A DNA stretch of 64,000 bases from Riptortus pedestris (GCA_019009955.1 CM032229.1:2980501-3044500); one strand, 5' to 3'. Numbered from the stretch's first letter, positions 1 to 13,463 are shown. Numbers and translations are program-made. The notes: generated by a model from the sequence alone, not told the origin.

Positions 1-1131
1 AGCGGTGGCTACAACGTCGGTGCGTGATGTTCCTTCCACCCCAGCCTTGATATTTAAACATCTACTGAGCGGATAATGGAGCGACAAAGGTCGTACAACC
101 TATTCGTATAATCGCTGAAACTAATTCCGAAATGCGGCAGGTCTTGAACGTGAAGAAAGGTACAGCGCTTTCAATGTGTCGCAACGTAACCATTGCACTG
201 GCTAAATGTTTTTTTCTGAATTCATTATTACTTGCTGAAGGATGTAATTGTGCATAAGTGGAGGCGGTTACCTAAACATTAGCTCTGCCAAACATACATT
301 GCCTATTATGGGATTATGCTGAGATATGCTTGAAATAACTTACACATTCTCTTTATATACCAACGCACTAATGATTTAGTAGTGTTTTGCTAAGATATCC
401 CCAACATTTTGATAGTTTTACCATAGTAATGTATTTCGTTTCGTTTGCATTTTTTTTTGTTTTTTAATGTTTGCACGAAGAGTGTGAGTCTCAGGAAATC
501 TAAATGATAATGTCTTGGAATAGTACTCTCTTGTACTGGATGATGAACAAGTAAAGTCCATTTAAAAGAAAAAGAATTATGAATTTTAGAGAAATAATTA
601 ATATTATTGAACATCATCAGCGAATGTCACTGCTATTCTTATTTCAACAAACTGACACAAAATTATTCACGTGATGTCAATAAATTGACCACTCATTTCA
701 ATTTATCTAATTACTTCTATATAAATAACTTTCGGGTTTGTCTGAAATTTAATTTAAATTAGTTTCACGTTTCAAATCAATCTTAGAACAAATTTTTGTT
801 TGTTGCCTTTCTTCTTGTCACTCAATCGCTTTAAAGCAGTTTGGACTTTCATAGTTGTCATTCAACTATTCGAACCAACAAAGGTTATATGACAAGTCAA
901 ATTTTTAACCTCCAACTATATATCTGTCAATAACTTCGTTAATTTGTGTTGTTTTTTTCATTAAAAGTTCGGAAACATCAAGAGATATAGAAGATAAATG
1001 ACCTTCCTATCAGCTCAGCAGAATCATTCATCTTGCAAAATTCATCAAATCAAACCCGAATCAACTCACTTCTAAACGTGAGAAAGTTAGAACAAGGTGC
1101 AATTTCAAGCCCTTTACTGCACCAATAATCC
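1..1131. other. AT-rich non-coding, nothing recognised
   Basis: No splice-bounded coding exon, repeat family member or RNA gene was recognised. A short antisense frame at 390-617 looks like chance. Confidence 0.4.
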
Positions 1132-1455
1132 ATGGCAAAGCTGAAGGTGAAACTCTTGCAACTATTGCAGATTACGTTCTCATCTCATGAGAAAAAGGAG
1201 ATATCCGGTGAAACTGTGTATGCACTCGAGGGAGCTGCGGACGAAATTACTGGTTGGTTCTGCAGATGGCGTTTGATACCGAACGCAGATAAAACTGAAG
1301 TGAAGACCTCTTGCTCTCGGCAAGATGAAGAATGCCGATCTGCCATAACTTCCTATTATCCAATACTCAATTCCCTGCAACTTAATGATCTGGCCGGTCG
1401 CTATCTCCGGATATACCTGGACACTTGGCTTTCTCACAGATTCGGAAGATGATTT
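1132..1455 (+). pseudogene. non-LTR retrotransposon reverse transcriptase relic
   Basis: The open frame contains ALEGAADEITGWFCRWRLIP followed by NADKTEVKT, then LNDLAGRYLRIYLDTWLS. This is the pattern of Jockey/CR1-type reverse transcriptases downstream of the catalytic box: a helix ending W-x-x-x-WR-l-x-x-N-x-x-KT, then a RYLGIYLDxxLS block. Only about 100 codons survive, without the YADD box, so it is a dead 5'- and 3'-truncated copy. The ATG at 1132 is not a meaningful start. Confidence 0.6.
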
Positions 1456-3860
1456 CCTACGCGCTGGATGACACAGTTGTCCAAAAATAAAAATAAGAAA
1501 TCAAATGGAGTAGTAGTGGGGATTTACTAATTCTGAAAACAAGGAAGTACGAACAACTAGCTTAATATTCGAGTTACTAGAATATGTGTAGAGCATCAAT
1601 AGTTTAACATATTTGTAGTATGATGTTTTTCGATCAGAATGTTTATTTATTTATTCAATTATTTTTTCTGTTTATTAGTCAGAGTATTATTTTCATATTC
1701 TTATGGTGTTTTTTTCCTATGATTTGTTTGCTGTTTCTGTTAGCTGTTAGAATTTATGTGATTAAGTAGCTTGTATCTGTAGAGGATTTTCTTTTCTTTT
1801 CGTTTTTCTATCAGTTCTTATTTTGTATTATTTGTAGTCAGTTATGCATGTTTCGAATTATATTTTTGTTCACTTCTGTTTTTTTTTTTTTTATTTTTTT
1901 TTTAATGCTACGTTAAGAGTAAGAACTCCATTTGGATGCAGTAATTATAAGGTCCTTTATGGACTTTCAAGGGGTCTTTAACCCCCCCCCCCTTATTATG
2001 TTTGTATTTTCAATTATTATGTTTAGAGGATATTTTATTATTATGTTAATAGTATATGTTTGTGTTAATTATTGTAATTAATACCCAAATATAAAAGTCA
2101 AACTTGTGTTGCGAGAATACTTATAGATCCAAAATTGTAGAGCATCAATAGTTTATGCTAATTTACAATTGGCATTGAAGAAATTTATGTTTTAATAATA
2201 GTAAAATAAATATTTCCCCTATAAAATTTGCTTAAACTAAGTCTTAATAATAGTACAAAACAATGTAAAATTTCGTTCTAACAATCTCTGGTATTATTTG
2301 AGAATTGTTACGTGCTTACTGGTAGTTTGAAATAATTATTTTGATATTTGAGTTAAAAAATAAAGTGCAAAGTAGACAATTCTACTTGCTATTTTTTTCT
2401 TAACATATATTCAAAGGTTTCTTCATTATCAATTAACATTATCAAATCCATTTTTACAACCGGAAATAACAGTTTTATTTTTTGAAATTCAATTCTAAAT
2501 ATAGTCGGGATTGCATTTTTTTCAGTAGATTTTTCAATAGTTTATAATTATTCAATTATATCAACATAATTTTCTTTGTGTTTACTTTTCATTCTTAATA
2601 TTTTAAAAATATTTTATATTTTTGTGTACATTAATTACAATTGTTAGTAACATATTATTTAAAGTTTTTTTTTGTTATTAGTTGCTATCTTACTCGAATT
2701 GTTTATGTATATTATGTGGGAAAATATGTAATTTCAACATATTGTATGTTCGCACTCAATGTACCCTCGACTGCTTTATAGAACAAACCTTAATGAGATA
2801 TTAGCAAAATTGTGAAATAGTTCTATTTTGTTTCATTTAAATTATACTTGGGTTTGTTGTTTCTCTTAATGCATAGAGAGGGTATGTTACTAGCCGATAG
2901 GATGGGAAGTTACAGAAGATGTTAATCCGTCATCCTTTTTCCTCCTCATCCCTCATACGTTTCGTCTTCGTCTATAAGAGTAATACCAACATGGAGTCTG
3001 GAGGTATACTAAAGCAGTACGTTACTTGTGTATAGAGGTTATGCAGGTCACGGATTGTTTAAAAAATTCTTTTCTCGAGTATAATTTCCCCTTTTTCCTA
3101 ACTCTGGTATTGCTGGATATTCTGATGCAGAATGCAACAGTCAACCACCAATTTGTGATTGATGAACAGTGACTCGGCTCCTTCCGTTGTTCGTTCTAGT
3201 CGGAATCGGAAAATTCCTGTTGAGGGTAACATTCTACCTGGATGACAATCATCATGGAGAGTGGTTGTAGGTCTGTGACTGCTAGCCGATGCTGATCCAG
3301 GTAGGGCGCCACCTTCTCCCATGAGATAGAATCTGAAGAGGAACAATGCCTCCCTGTGTAATTGCATAATGAGCCTGTTGCCACCTTCCCAAAGCCACCT
3401 AGCTTTATGTTAATAGCTACCCCAACATGGCATTGTCCACCCCACTACCTCCCTCTAGTTTGCATACTCTTCACTTCATTCTATTTCTTATTTCCTCTCT
3501 TTTTCTACAATCCGCCTCTTCCTCTACTACCACAGACAGCTGCCTTGTATTGTCTCTGAAATGCCTAAAGATAGAAACAAACACCACTCGGCTGAGGCAA
3601 AAAAAAGACACCTGTGTATTAAGCACCGATACCAGTTTCATTCGAAAAAACACTGCTCACCCCACTTCTGTTTTTACTATTTAATGAGACTTATACCTTC
3701 AGAGGATAGTCGTACTATCGCATGCTTAGGGAATTCGTATTCAGTCCGAAATTCCCCAAAATTGAGGGATTTTCAAATTTCTAACATCTTAGTTAAATAA
3801 CATTGTGATGCAGTTTAAAAAAGCCTTCCTACATTTCACCAGAGGAATGGCTTGCATTAA
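1456..3860. other. AT-rich non-coding with homopolymer tracts
   Basis: Contains T-runs near 1880-1900 and a C-run at 1981-1991. A direct short repeat (GAGCATCAATAGTTTA) occurs at about 1592 and 2140. The stretch 2880-3560 is more GC-balanced, but its short frames show no family motif. Confidence 0.4.
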
Positions 3861-3865
3861 TCATC

Positions 3866-4090
3866 AGGTGAAGCTCATGTTAGGCCTATGAGTTAAGGCG
3901 TTGGCCTTTATCTCACATAGTATACCTGGAGACGTCAGTATGATTCTCTCTTCCTAGGCAATAGGAGTTTATTTAGCGACGAACTCATTAAATAATCCTT
4001 GATTTCATCCCGTTTTGAAATGAATGGTAACCTGTAGAACCCCTCCCAATTAGCCTTAGCAGCACAAAGTGTACGACCATAAATAACTAT
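3866..4090 (+). repeat. tRNA-derived SINE, near full length
   Basis: Shows the tRNA-like head (GAGTTAAGGCGTTGGCCTTT, then a degraded B box) and a body with TTTATTTAGCGACGAACTCATTAAATAA. The 3' part reads GGTAACCTGTAGAACCC...CAATTAGCC with a tail AAATAACTA. This family recurs throughout the window in both orientations. Several copies have the B-box motif GAGTTCGATTCC, which is why a tRNA origin is inferred. Confidence 0.7.
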
Positions 4091-4524
4091 ATGTATCATC
4101 AGGCTACGCTAGTGTTCTTTAAAAGTTGATGTTTCTTTCTGCATAAGATGTTTAGCTGATTACAATTGGGCATATCCAGTAGGGTTAGATTTTAGTTTCT
4201 AATCACATGGCATACATACAGTCGTGGTTTCTATTTTAAACTGGCGAATGAAAATGTTTTTATTCTCATTATTTAGCTGAACTAACACACTAACATTGAC
4301 AGAGTTAACATAACACCAACAATGGAAATGAAGGCTTAACCTTACTATGGAAATGCTGGTTCCTATTATGTTTCTGAAGGATTATCCATCTATTTCTGCA
4401 AGGACCTGCTTCCTTTCTTCTTCTAACGCACGTTACCAACCAATATTCATCTGGCTAGACACTCAGAGCCAAGTTTTTGTAGCACAGATGAAATACGATT
4501 TTCCATAGTATTGCTTCAATTAAC

Positions 4525-4992
4525 TTGCCATTGCTTAAGTTCCTCAATCTATATTTTTCACAATTTTCTAAAAATATTTTTCACATTGCTCATCTCTGTC
4601 ATATGAGGAATGCTGTTGTGCTTTCAATAGTGAAAATAGAATGCCCATTACTTGACATATTCACCAACATTTGTACAGCCAAAGAATCGTTTCAGCATAG
4701 CCATTCTGAAGTTTATATCGCTCTGCCCCAAACTAGTTTAATCAACGTTCTGAATTTAAAAGAAACTAGAACATATACTTCCTCTGATCGATCTGTTCAG
4801 CAAGATCTATATACCACGTCTACTACTATTATTATAAGGCCTCCGTTTCCCCGTATGACAAAGGACGGTACCTTCAAATATATTTGTTATGAAAGCACAA
4901 TGGTTTATGATACGACCAAGAAGTTTCATTCTCCTTTTCCCCATGTCTTTGATAAGAATTTTACTCTCACCATCCACGTTGGATTTTTTTGA
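4525..4992 (+). other. 155-codon open frame, probably chance
   Basis: The frame has no recognisable domain, signal peptide or clear transmembrane segment. Neither end is supported by splice sites or a promoter. It lies in AT-rich non-coding DNA and is listed only because of its length. 4990-5745 beyond it holds nothing I recognise. Confidence 0.15.
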
Positions 4993-5746
4993 GTACAACT
5001 TGTCTCATTGATTCAGATCCACATTTCCAGTCCTATATTCCCTTCTTTCGAGAGCATAACGTTCCAGTAAAGCAGTACACTTCATACGAAAGATTTAGCA
5101 AAATGTTTTTTTGTATCCATGCTTCTATGCCTATTAGGTAAAATACTTCTTTTGGTTTGGAAGGCTTTATCTGTTCAACACTGCCTTATGGAGATAGAAG
5201 TTGTAACATATAATGGCAATATGAAACATCAGTAAACTTGCAGGTAAAGTAAACTATTGGACATTATTTTCTTTCCTGGAACACATGTAACTGATTTTCT
5301 AGTTCCGGGTTCCCTATATAGTGTGTGTTTTTTTTCAATTATACATTTTGAATATTTCAGTCTAACAATAGCTTGAATGTCAATTCTTCAAGAAATTGAG
5401 ACTTAATAAATGATGCTCGTGAAAGAAGAATAAAATACAAAACATATTCTGTAATTGGAATGTATAATATGGGAGATGAATAGGGAACAGATCTCGGCCA
5501 TTGATAACATTATCAATATTAATACAAACTTATGATAGGCCATTCATACACTCCTTCAATAAATAATTATCATATGTTAATATCCATTGATTATTGCATG
5601 TAATGCTATGAGGTGAGGGGAAGCCATATCTCCACCTGTCTGGGAGATGAAGGGGGGGGGGATTCATTCATAATAAGGTGTTGCCATGGAGACAATGGAC
5701 TAGTAATCATCACCCAGCCTGCTACTCCCATTCATTCATAAACCTC

Positions 5747-5885
<139 letters not shown>

Positions 5886-6322
5886 TTTGGGATTTCCTGT
5901 TGACGAGAAAAACTCAAATTGGAAATTTGAAGTGCATCTGCCGCCCACTAGGATGAATTTCTACCTGAGAAGAGGATCGTGAGGTGGAATGAAAGTGACA
6001 TGTAGTTAGGAAAATGTATTTAATACATGATGATGTAATGGCGGCCAGGTTGCTATGGAGATGAAAGGTCTTCGCTGCAAAACGGGCTTATATAATGGAG
6101 CACAGATTAATATAATCCAGAGTTCTATCACTTCATCTCTTCTAGTTCATGACTGAAGAATAATATTATAAGAGTTCATTCTTTCTAAACTTGTCCTCGG
6201 ACTCCAGCCCGTTTCTTCGGAAGTTCATGGAGTTTAGTTAAATCGGAAAACCCCAAAAATACAAACATCTCCCTAACTTTAATTTATTTTATTTTAAGAG
6301 CTCCACAAGTTGATTGACCCAC

Positions 6323-6415
6323 CCTGGCTAGAAAAGGGTGGTAACCTGTAGATAACCCGTCCCAATTAGCCTAAGTTGCAAAAAGTGGACGTTAATAAAT
6401 AATAATAATAATAAC
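6323..6415 (+). repeat. tRNA-derived SINE, 3' fragment
   Basis: Carries the 3' body CTAGAAAAGGGTGGTAACCT, GATAACCCGTCCCAATTAGC and the tail GGACGTTAATAAATAATAAT. The tRNA-like head is missing. Confidence 0.75.
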
Positions 6416-6419
6416 AAGT

Positions 6420-7596
<1,177 letters not shown>

Positions 7597-7839
7597 AAGA
7601 AGGGCTTAATTCTGGATCCATTCTACAGTACGTTTTCAGATAAGCAGAAATTTAGCAGAGGTAGTTCTAGAAAAGAACCAGCTATATATGAATTGTGTTG
7701 CCTCTATTATTCATCAAATAATTACGTGGAAGACTGTAAGGTTAACGAGTTACTGTTCGGCTCAAGAAATAAAAGTTTTATTTCCATTAATTGTTATCAT
7801 GGCATAATAGGATGCTTAAAATAGTTTTGTTTTCTATAA

Positions 7840-8160
7840 ACAATTTTCATATATTATCTCTATTAGATTCTTCACAAATTATTGAATAACATTTATGCTT
7901 ACATAATACAATCATTATATCATTTGCTCAAAAATGATTAGCCTTGTCACACTTTAAAGAGACAATGTACCTGATTACAAATTATTCTGTGAGCGATTTC
8001 TATGGCGAATATTTTATAGTAATATTTAATAATTGAACATTTTTAAAGCATTCGCAATGTGTATAAAAACATGCTACATCAAGAAACAGCCAAGACGTTA
8101 CAAGAATAGGGGCTGACAAAATAAGAGTTGAAAAATCTGTCAACTAATGTAATACTGAAA
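7840..8160 (-). pseudogene. non-LTR retrotransposon 3' end relic
   Basis: About 140 bp (7940-8080) matches, in inverted orientation, the LINE-like 3' end at 25440-25570. The shared words include GAGACAATGTACCTGAT and AATATTTAATAATTG. No coding frame survives here; the call rests on the match to the better copy. Confidence 0.45.
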
Positions 8161-8496
8161 CATTTGATTAGGATTGTGAATTATCGCCTATATACGAAAT
8201 AAGGATGTTATATAAGCTGTAGTCTTAGCTGAAATATCTCCAATATTTTTGGGACATCAATACCAAAATGTTCAAAAAATAAATAACTACATTATTAAAA
8301 ATAAATATTATTAATAAACTGTCAGATAAGGAGGCTGATATTGCAGCTACCCTCAGGAAGAGGGTATTTTGTATTTTTTATGGTCACACACACCCACATA
8401 TTCCTCTTATATACTAAAATAACCCAAGGGGACTTCTTATTACCAAACATCGAATGGTAAAACCTTGCCATGGAACCAGAATAACTTATATGTTGG

Positions 8497-8499
<3 letters not shown>

Positions 8500-8537
<38 letters not shown>

Positions 8538-8627
8538 TTTGAGTGAACTGCCTGACCACTGGTTTCCATCTTGTACAATGATGCCGGTGATCTACACCGG
8601 AGACAACTCATTCGGGGGGGGGGGGGG
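8500..8627. repeat. (TG)n microsatellite and G14 run
   Basis: TG dinucleotides at 8502-8536 and a homopolymer of about 14 G at 8614-8627. 8630-9400 otherwise holds no gene apart from the hairpin at 9019-9085. Confidence 0.9.
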
Positions 8628-9018
8628 TAAAAAAGGTTTGGGCAGAGGGAAAGTGCATACAATTTTGGATCGTTATTCGTGCCCGGAGTGTCATAAAATC
8701 CATAATGCCTATCGAAAAAACGTGTTATTCTGATAATGCGGTTGGTTACATTCGAGTAGAATGGTCAAAAGTATTGCTAGCAAACGATCCTGCTGTTGAA
8801 TAATTTTGTGATGGGAGTTAAGCTAAAATTGAAGGCAAAAACGTTAATTTCTCAGTCACTTCTAGAAACACGAATTCATTTCGTTTATCACAAGAATATC
8901 TGGGGATTTAGCGGCCGTTGGTAATGGAGTCTTTTTTCCAGAGTGTCTTCAATTTCTGAGGAGTAGTTCCATCAGCAATTTCGTCCTGCTGCGAACTTTT
9001 GAAATTTTGTTGGACTAC

Positions 9019-9085
9019 CTTCTTCAGGTAGATTTAAACTGGGCTATATACTTTCCAACTCTAATTGAAAATCTACCTGAAGAAG
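9019..9085. repeat. perfect 17-bp inverted repeat (stem-loop)
   Basis: CTTCTTCAGGTAGATTT at 9019-9035 and its exact complement at 9069-9085, separated by 33 bp. Could be a remnant of a small inverted-repeat transposon or a transcribed hairpin. Confidence 0.7.
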
Positions 9086-9439
9086 TAATTTGTGAAACCA
9101 CTCATTAACTTCAGAAGAATTAGTTGTCTTTTAGTAATTTTATACTTCATTTTAAACACTAGGCATTACATTGCTTTTAGTGAAATTGCTTTTCTAATAA
9201 TAATGTGTTACTAACTGACTTGGTTAGTTTACTTAGAAGTTTGGCCTTTCTTCTAATCAATATATATTAAACGTTTTTTCTCTCATTTGTTCCTATTTGT
9301 TCCCTTCATTTTTACGTAATTAAAGTAATATTGATTTAGAAAATAAAACGATTCTATGTCTTAAGAATGTCTTTTTTTTTTTTCTTCTTCTTCATTTATA
9401 CATAATACTTGCTCTCTCCTACTCATCGTTGGATGATAC

Positions 9440-9700
9440 TCCTACAATAGGAAATGGTTGTGGCCAGGAAGGTAAGATGATGTGAATAGAGAAGGGCCTA
9501 GGACTAGCCCTTGAGGGACTCCAGCTGAGACACTCCAACAGTTCCAATGACAACAAGACTGACTAGAACAATCTCCGAAGAGGAGTCTGAACAAACTGGA
9601 ACCAGCTTTTAATATTCAAACATGATGGGCTGGATGTGGAGTGGAGAGAACTGACATCAGCATCAGCCCCTCTGTCAACATGTCATCGGCATAATCTCAC
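9440..9700 (-). pseudogene. non-LTR reverse transcriptase relic (PQG motif)
   Basis: The minus strand near 9500 reads SAGVPQGLVLGPSLFTS. This is the diagnostic reverse transcriptase motif AGVPQGSVLGPLLF of Jockey/CR1-like elements. About 20 residues upstream of it remain in frame (ending CWSV). The catalytic aspartates downstream are not preserved. Confidence 0.6.
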
Positions 9701-9938
9701 CCTCTTCTACCCGCACAAAAAGCCTATTTCCAATTCCATCGACCGTACGCACATACGCACTCATGATCCTTTCATCCAGGACTACAGTCTTCAATAGAAT
9801 TTCTCTTTTTCATTTGCTCCAATCGAATTTCTAATGTAGGATAAAATTATTGTTCTCGTAACAATTCGCTAGAATTTAAGCCAGTACTGAATAAGTGGAA
9901 ACATAGACGATTCAAAATATCATAGATTAAAACTGCTT

Positions 9939-10130
9939 GAGGAGGGGCTCAGTTTAGCAATGTGAGTTATAGCTTTGGCCTTAATCTGACATGATAAACC
10001 TAGAGTGGTGAGTTCGATTCCTCCCTGGATAATAGGATTTTTTTTTAGTGACGAACTCATTAAATAAAACTCTTAGTCCTCGCTAGAAAAGGGTGGCTAC
10101 CTGTAGATATCCCGTCACATAGTAGCAAAT
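9939..10130 (+). repeat. tRNA-derived SINE, near full length
   Basis: Head GGCTCAG then GCTTTGGCCTTAATCTGACA, B box GAGTTCGATTCC at about 10010, body AGTGACGAACTCATTAAATA, and 3' part GAAAAGGGTGGCTACCTGTA. A second copy in opposite orientation follows at once. Confidence 0.8.
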
Positions 10131-10199
10131 TGGGATGTGGTTTCTACAGGTTACAATCATTTTGAAGCCAGGGTGAGACTAAGGATTTTATTTAATGAC
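10131..10199 (-). repeat. SINE, inverted copy, first half (interrupted)
   Basis: Reads TTTCTACAGGTTACAATC, then CAGGGTGAGACTAAGGATTT and TATTTAATGA. This is the reverse complement of the SINE 3' body. It stops where the RTE-like element begins and resumes at about 11453. Confidence 0.75.
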
Positions 10200-11452
10200 T
10201 AGCTCAGATACCCGGCTTCGCCCGGGAATTGATTTGAGGCATGTTTTTTTTGGCAAGGCTTTAATTTGCAAATATTTTGACATTTACCCGTCCCAGTGTT
10301 TAGGGTTAATACCCGTTGTTGGCATTTGTTAATAATAAAATTAATTTTTTATGTAAGTCTTCACTGTCCTCCAAATTGTCATATTTCCCGTCTCTTGTGC
10401 ATTATGCATAGATTTCAGTTATTCCCGCTTTAGTTTATAGTGTATATCTCGTTTATACTTTGTTAAAAGACAAAAATGAATATAACAGAAGTTACTCTAA
10501 ATAACAAAATAAACAACTTTTATTATGTTCATATTTGCCGAAAAACGAATAGAAAACGAAATACCGCTAGTTTTAAATTCAGGCATCCTTACAACCCCCA
10601 CTCCTGCCCGTCCCTAGAAATGATGGTATGGCTTGTTATAATGAAAGCGTTAGTGCTAATACACATACCGAGTTTTATTTATTTTGGTTGGGTCTTTTGT
10701 CCCAAATAAAATTGTTCACTTCCGCTATAGGTTTTAGAGTATATCTCGTTTATAATTCGGTATACGAAAAACGTCTATATAACAAAAATTACTCTAAATA
10801 ACAAAATAAACAACTTTTGTTATGTTTATATTTGCCAAAAAAACAATAGGAAACGAAATACCGCTATATTTAATTTCAGGCCTCCCTTACAACCCCCACT
10901 CCTGCCCGTCCCTAGAAATGTTGGTATGGCTTGTTATAACAAAGGCCTTAGTCCTAATATACGTACCGAGTTTTATTTAGTTCGGTTGATTCTTTTGTGC
11001 CAAATAAAATTGATGACTCCCGCTATAATTTTTAGCGTATAACTCATTTATATTTAGGTATACGACGAAAGTGTACATAACAAAAGTTACTTTAAATAAT
11101 AAAATAAATAACTTTTGTTATGTGCATATTTGCCGAAAAAACAATAGGAAACGAAATATCGCTATTTTTAATTTCAGGCCTCCCTTATAACCCCCACTCC
11201 TGTTCGTCTTAGAGAATATTAGTATAGCCTAAAGTCTAAGTTGGGCTAGTAGTAATATACATACCAAGTTTCATAAAATTCGGTTCAGCCGTTTACGCGT
11301 GAAAAGGTAACAAACAAACAAACAAACATACACGAAAGAAACAAAATGCAGTTATGGTGTCTATGACATGTGAAACGAAAAGTTATCGTGAAAATTCGCG
11401 AAAAAAAATCAATGTACAGACAGAGGTTACAATAATATATATATATATAGAT
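10198..11452 (+). mobile_element. RTE-like non-autonomous retroelement, nested in a SINE
   Basis: The 5' end reads ACTAGCTCAGATACCCGGCT then TCGCCCGGG, a common start of arthropod RTE-type elements and their derivatives. The 3' end reads GGTTCAGCCGTTTACGCGTG followed by AAAAGGTAACAAACAAACAA and (AT)n, typical of an RTE 3' tail. The interior holds three tandem monomers of about 297 bp and no reverse transcriptase. It interrupts an inverted SINE whose second half resumes at 11453. Clade assignment is inferred from end motifs only. Confidence 0.65.
10424..11295 (+). repeat. three tandem monomers of about 297 bp inside the RTE-like element
   Basis: The landmark AGGC-TCC-TTACAACCCCCACTCC recurs at 10581, 10878 and 11176. 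Another (GTATATCTCGTTTATA and variants) lies near 10440, 10740 and 11036. Divergence between monomers is visible, so the expansion is not recent. A 77-codon frame in the first monomer is not conserved in the others. Confidence 0.85.
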
Positions 11453-11510
11453 TGGGTCACTAAATAAATTCCTATCGCCCACATTGGAATGGAACCTATT
11501 ACTGCTAATT
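11453..11510 (-). repeat. SINE, inverted copy, second half
   Basis: CACTAAATAAATTCCTATCG and CCCACATTGGAATGGAACC continue the SINE broken at 10199. The expected consensus is CACTAAATAAATTCCTATTG then CCCAGGTGGGAATCGAAC. Confidence 0.7.
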
Positions 11511-11649
11511 AGTCAATATACTAAACTGACAATATTCTAGCGAGGTGTCCATTGCTCATCGAATCGGGAATCAAATGAGCGAATTAGACGAAAGAATTAA
11601 GGCCATTGCTTTAACTCATATAGCTAGGAAGTTGGGAGATCATGGGGCA

Positions 11650-12583
11650 TAATTCTATCTCACAACTAGGAATCGACTTCTGTTCCAATGATGACTGGCA
11701 CAAAAATGCATAATACACAGTTCATAAACAAGTCAGTATAATTTGAGATTCAGTTTGGTTTGATAGTTCCTTTGAAGAAAAAGGGGTCCTTGAAGAGCTC
11801 GGGCACCTGACATCAGCTACTTAGAGCATTCCTTCTGATTCTCAGCTCATCAGATGGCCAACATCCGTAAGTCGTCCTACAGGCAATCGCCGCCACCGGG
11901 GTCTTCCTCTCTTAGATCTCGAAGTACTTTGTATTTGACGGTATCCAAGGTTCTCAAAACATACTTCCTCCAACTACGTTAGATGATGTCAGATTACCAT
12001 TGAGACTCTGTTGCTCCTGAATCGCCACCAGTTCCGCTCGTTGACGGGTCCAAATATCCCAAAAATTGAATGCAAAATATTTGGCATATGAATACAGCCG
12101 AGAATGTGTGAGCTAATAGTTGGCTATCTGAGGTTGGTGCAAGTTGGCGGGCAGGCATCAGATAAGGGTCTATATTTCAGACAGAGTAAGCCCCAGACAT
12201 CGTAAACAAACAGGCCGCTGCAGAGTTGTGTGGGGGGGGATTTTTTCCCCACCTCTTCCATGATATATCAACCTCTCGATGTTATTACCACTTCTGCCCC
12301 TACTAATTCAGACATGGCTCGCCGGATGGGCATTAAATTGCAATTTGGTTCAAATTGATGCGCTCCGGAGCTAGTCTGGCAATTATGAGGTCTTGGCCCA
12401 GAGATTTATCGGATATTGTGTTGCATTGGGTCTGTCTGTCTGTCGTATATAATGGAGGCTGTGCTCTCCGTCTTGGCTCAGCCTGACGGCTTAATCTTTG
12501 TTTGACCACAGTCTGCCATGTATCTCTGTTTGACTCCAGCAACCATGTATCTCCAACAGCCGACATCCATTACTGACTCTGGA
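11650..12583. other. non-coding; GC-balanced island at 12.3-12.57 kb
   Basis: No gene seen. 12300-12570 is markedly less AT-rich than its surroundings, contains a short (TGTC)n run near 12430 and has no repeat-family match. It could be a conserved intronic regulatory element, but there is no direct evidence. Confidence 0.3.
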
Positions 12584-12740
12584 ATTTTCATCGCATTCCA
12601 TTCAATACACCAGTCCAATTGACTCCCCTTACATATTCATTCAGATATTTTCAGCCAACTCTAAAAGAAACTAGATATACAGGAGCTTATATTGCCAAAT
12701 TTTTCTTGCTACTCAGGATGTAAGGTAATTTTACTTTTCG
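12584..12740 (+). repeat. direct repeat, copy 1 (pair with 13302-13463)
   Basis: Shares TTTTCATCGCATTCCATT, TTACATATTCATTCAG, AAAGAAACT, GGAGCT and TTTTACTTTTCGA, in the same order and spacing, with the copy 718 bp downstream. Confidence 0.8.
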
Positions 12741-13301
12741 AAACTAAATAAAACAACTCCGTGAATATTAAAGTTAAAATGACGCAGATATTTCGATTTT
12801 TTTATTTATTTTACCTTTCCCCTAAATCCCTACACCTCCTGGTTCAGTGAAAATAATGCGTCGTATTTAAGGTTGGAATAAGATTTTGCGTAATAGGAAA
12901 TCGATTGATAAAGAGCTAGATAATCGACATAACATCAGTTAATGTTGCTATAATAAGCAGTGTCCTATACAACCATTTTTGGTTAGTGTAGACCGAGCGA
13001 ATAGAAATACAGTTGTAAATAAGTTAGGTAATCTCCTGAACAGGCTTCAAATGACGTGAAACACCTAGAGATGGAATAAATAAATGTGATAGGGACAAGT
13101 GAGTGTTTCGATGAATTGTCCTTCATTCATAGTCTACTAATTCTGCAATGTTGTTGCCTCTCTTCCACCGCTCTTTGACACCTTTCAAAGCTATAATATT
13201 AAAATAAAGTATCAACTTTTTCTGACACAATTTCGATTAAATCGAATGAAAAATTACAAGAAATCGTAACACTATGGAATCTGTCATAATAACAAATGAT
13301 T

Positions 13302-13463
13302 AATTTTCATCGCATTCCATTAAATACAACAATCCAATAGTTCCCCTTTACATATTCATTCAGGTTTTATCGCCCAAATCAAAAAGAAACTCCATATATA
13401 CTGGAGCTGAGCAAATAGCTAATTTTTATTGTTGTTTAGGATGTGAAGTACTTTTACTTTTCG
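13302..13463 (+). repeat. direct repeat, copy 2
   Basis: About 160 bp colinear with 12584-12740. The intervening 560 bp shows no coding capacity. This could be an old local duplication or two insertions of one unnamed element. Confidence 0.8.

Noticed and set aside
3098..3684. Cluster of overlapping short frames in a GC-balanced stretch
   Set aside because: Frames on both strands with no conserved motif; more consistent with compositional effect.
4525..4992. 155-codon frame as a gene
   Set aside because: No motif, no splice sites, overlapping antisense frame, AT-rich context; kept only as a low-confidence note.
12420..12445. Short (TGTC)n run as a regulatory array
   Set aside because: Too short and too common as simple sequence to support a function.
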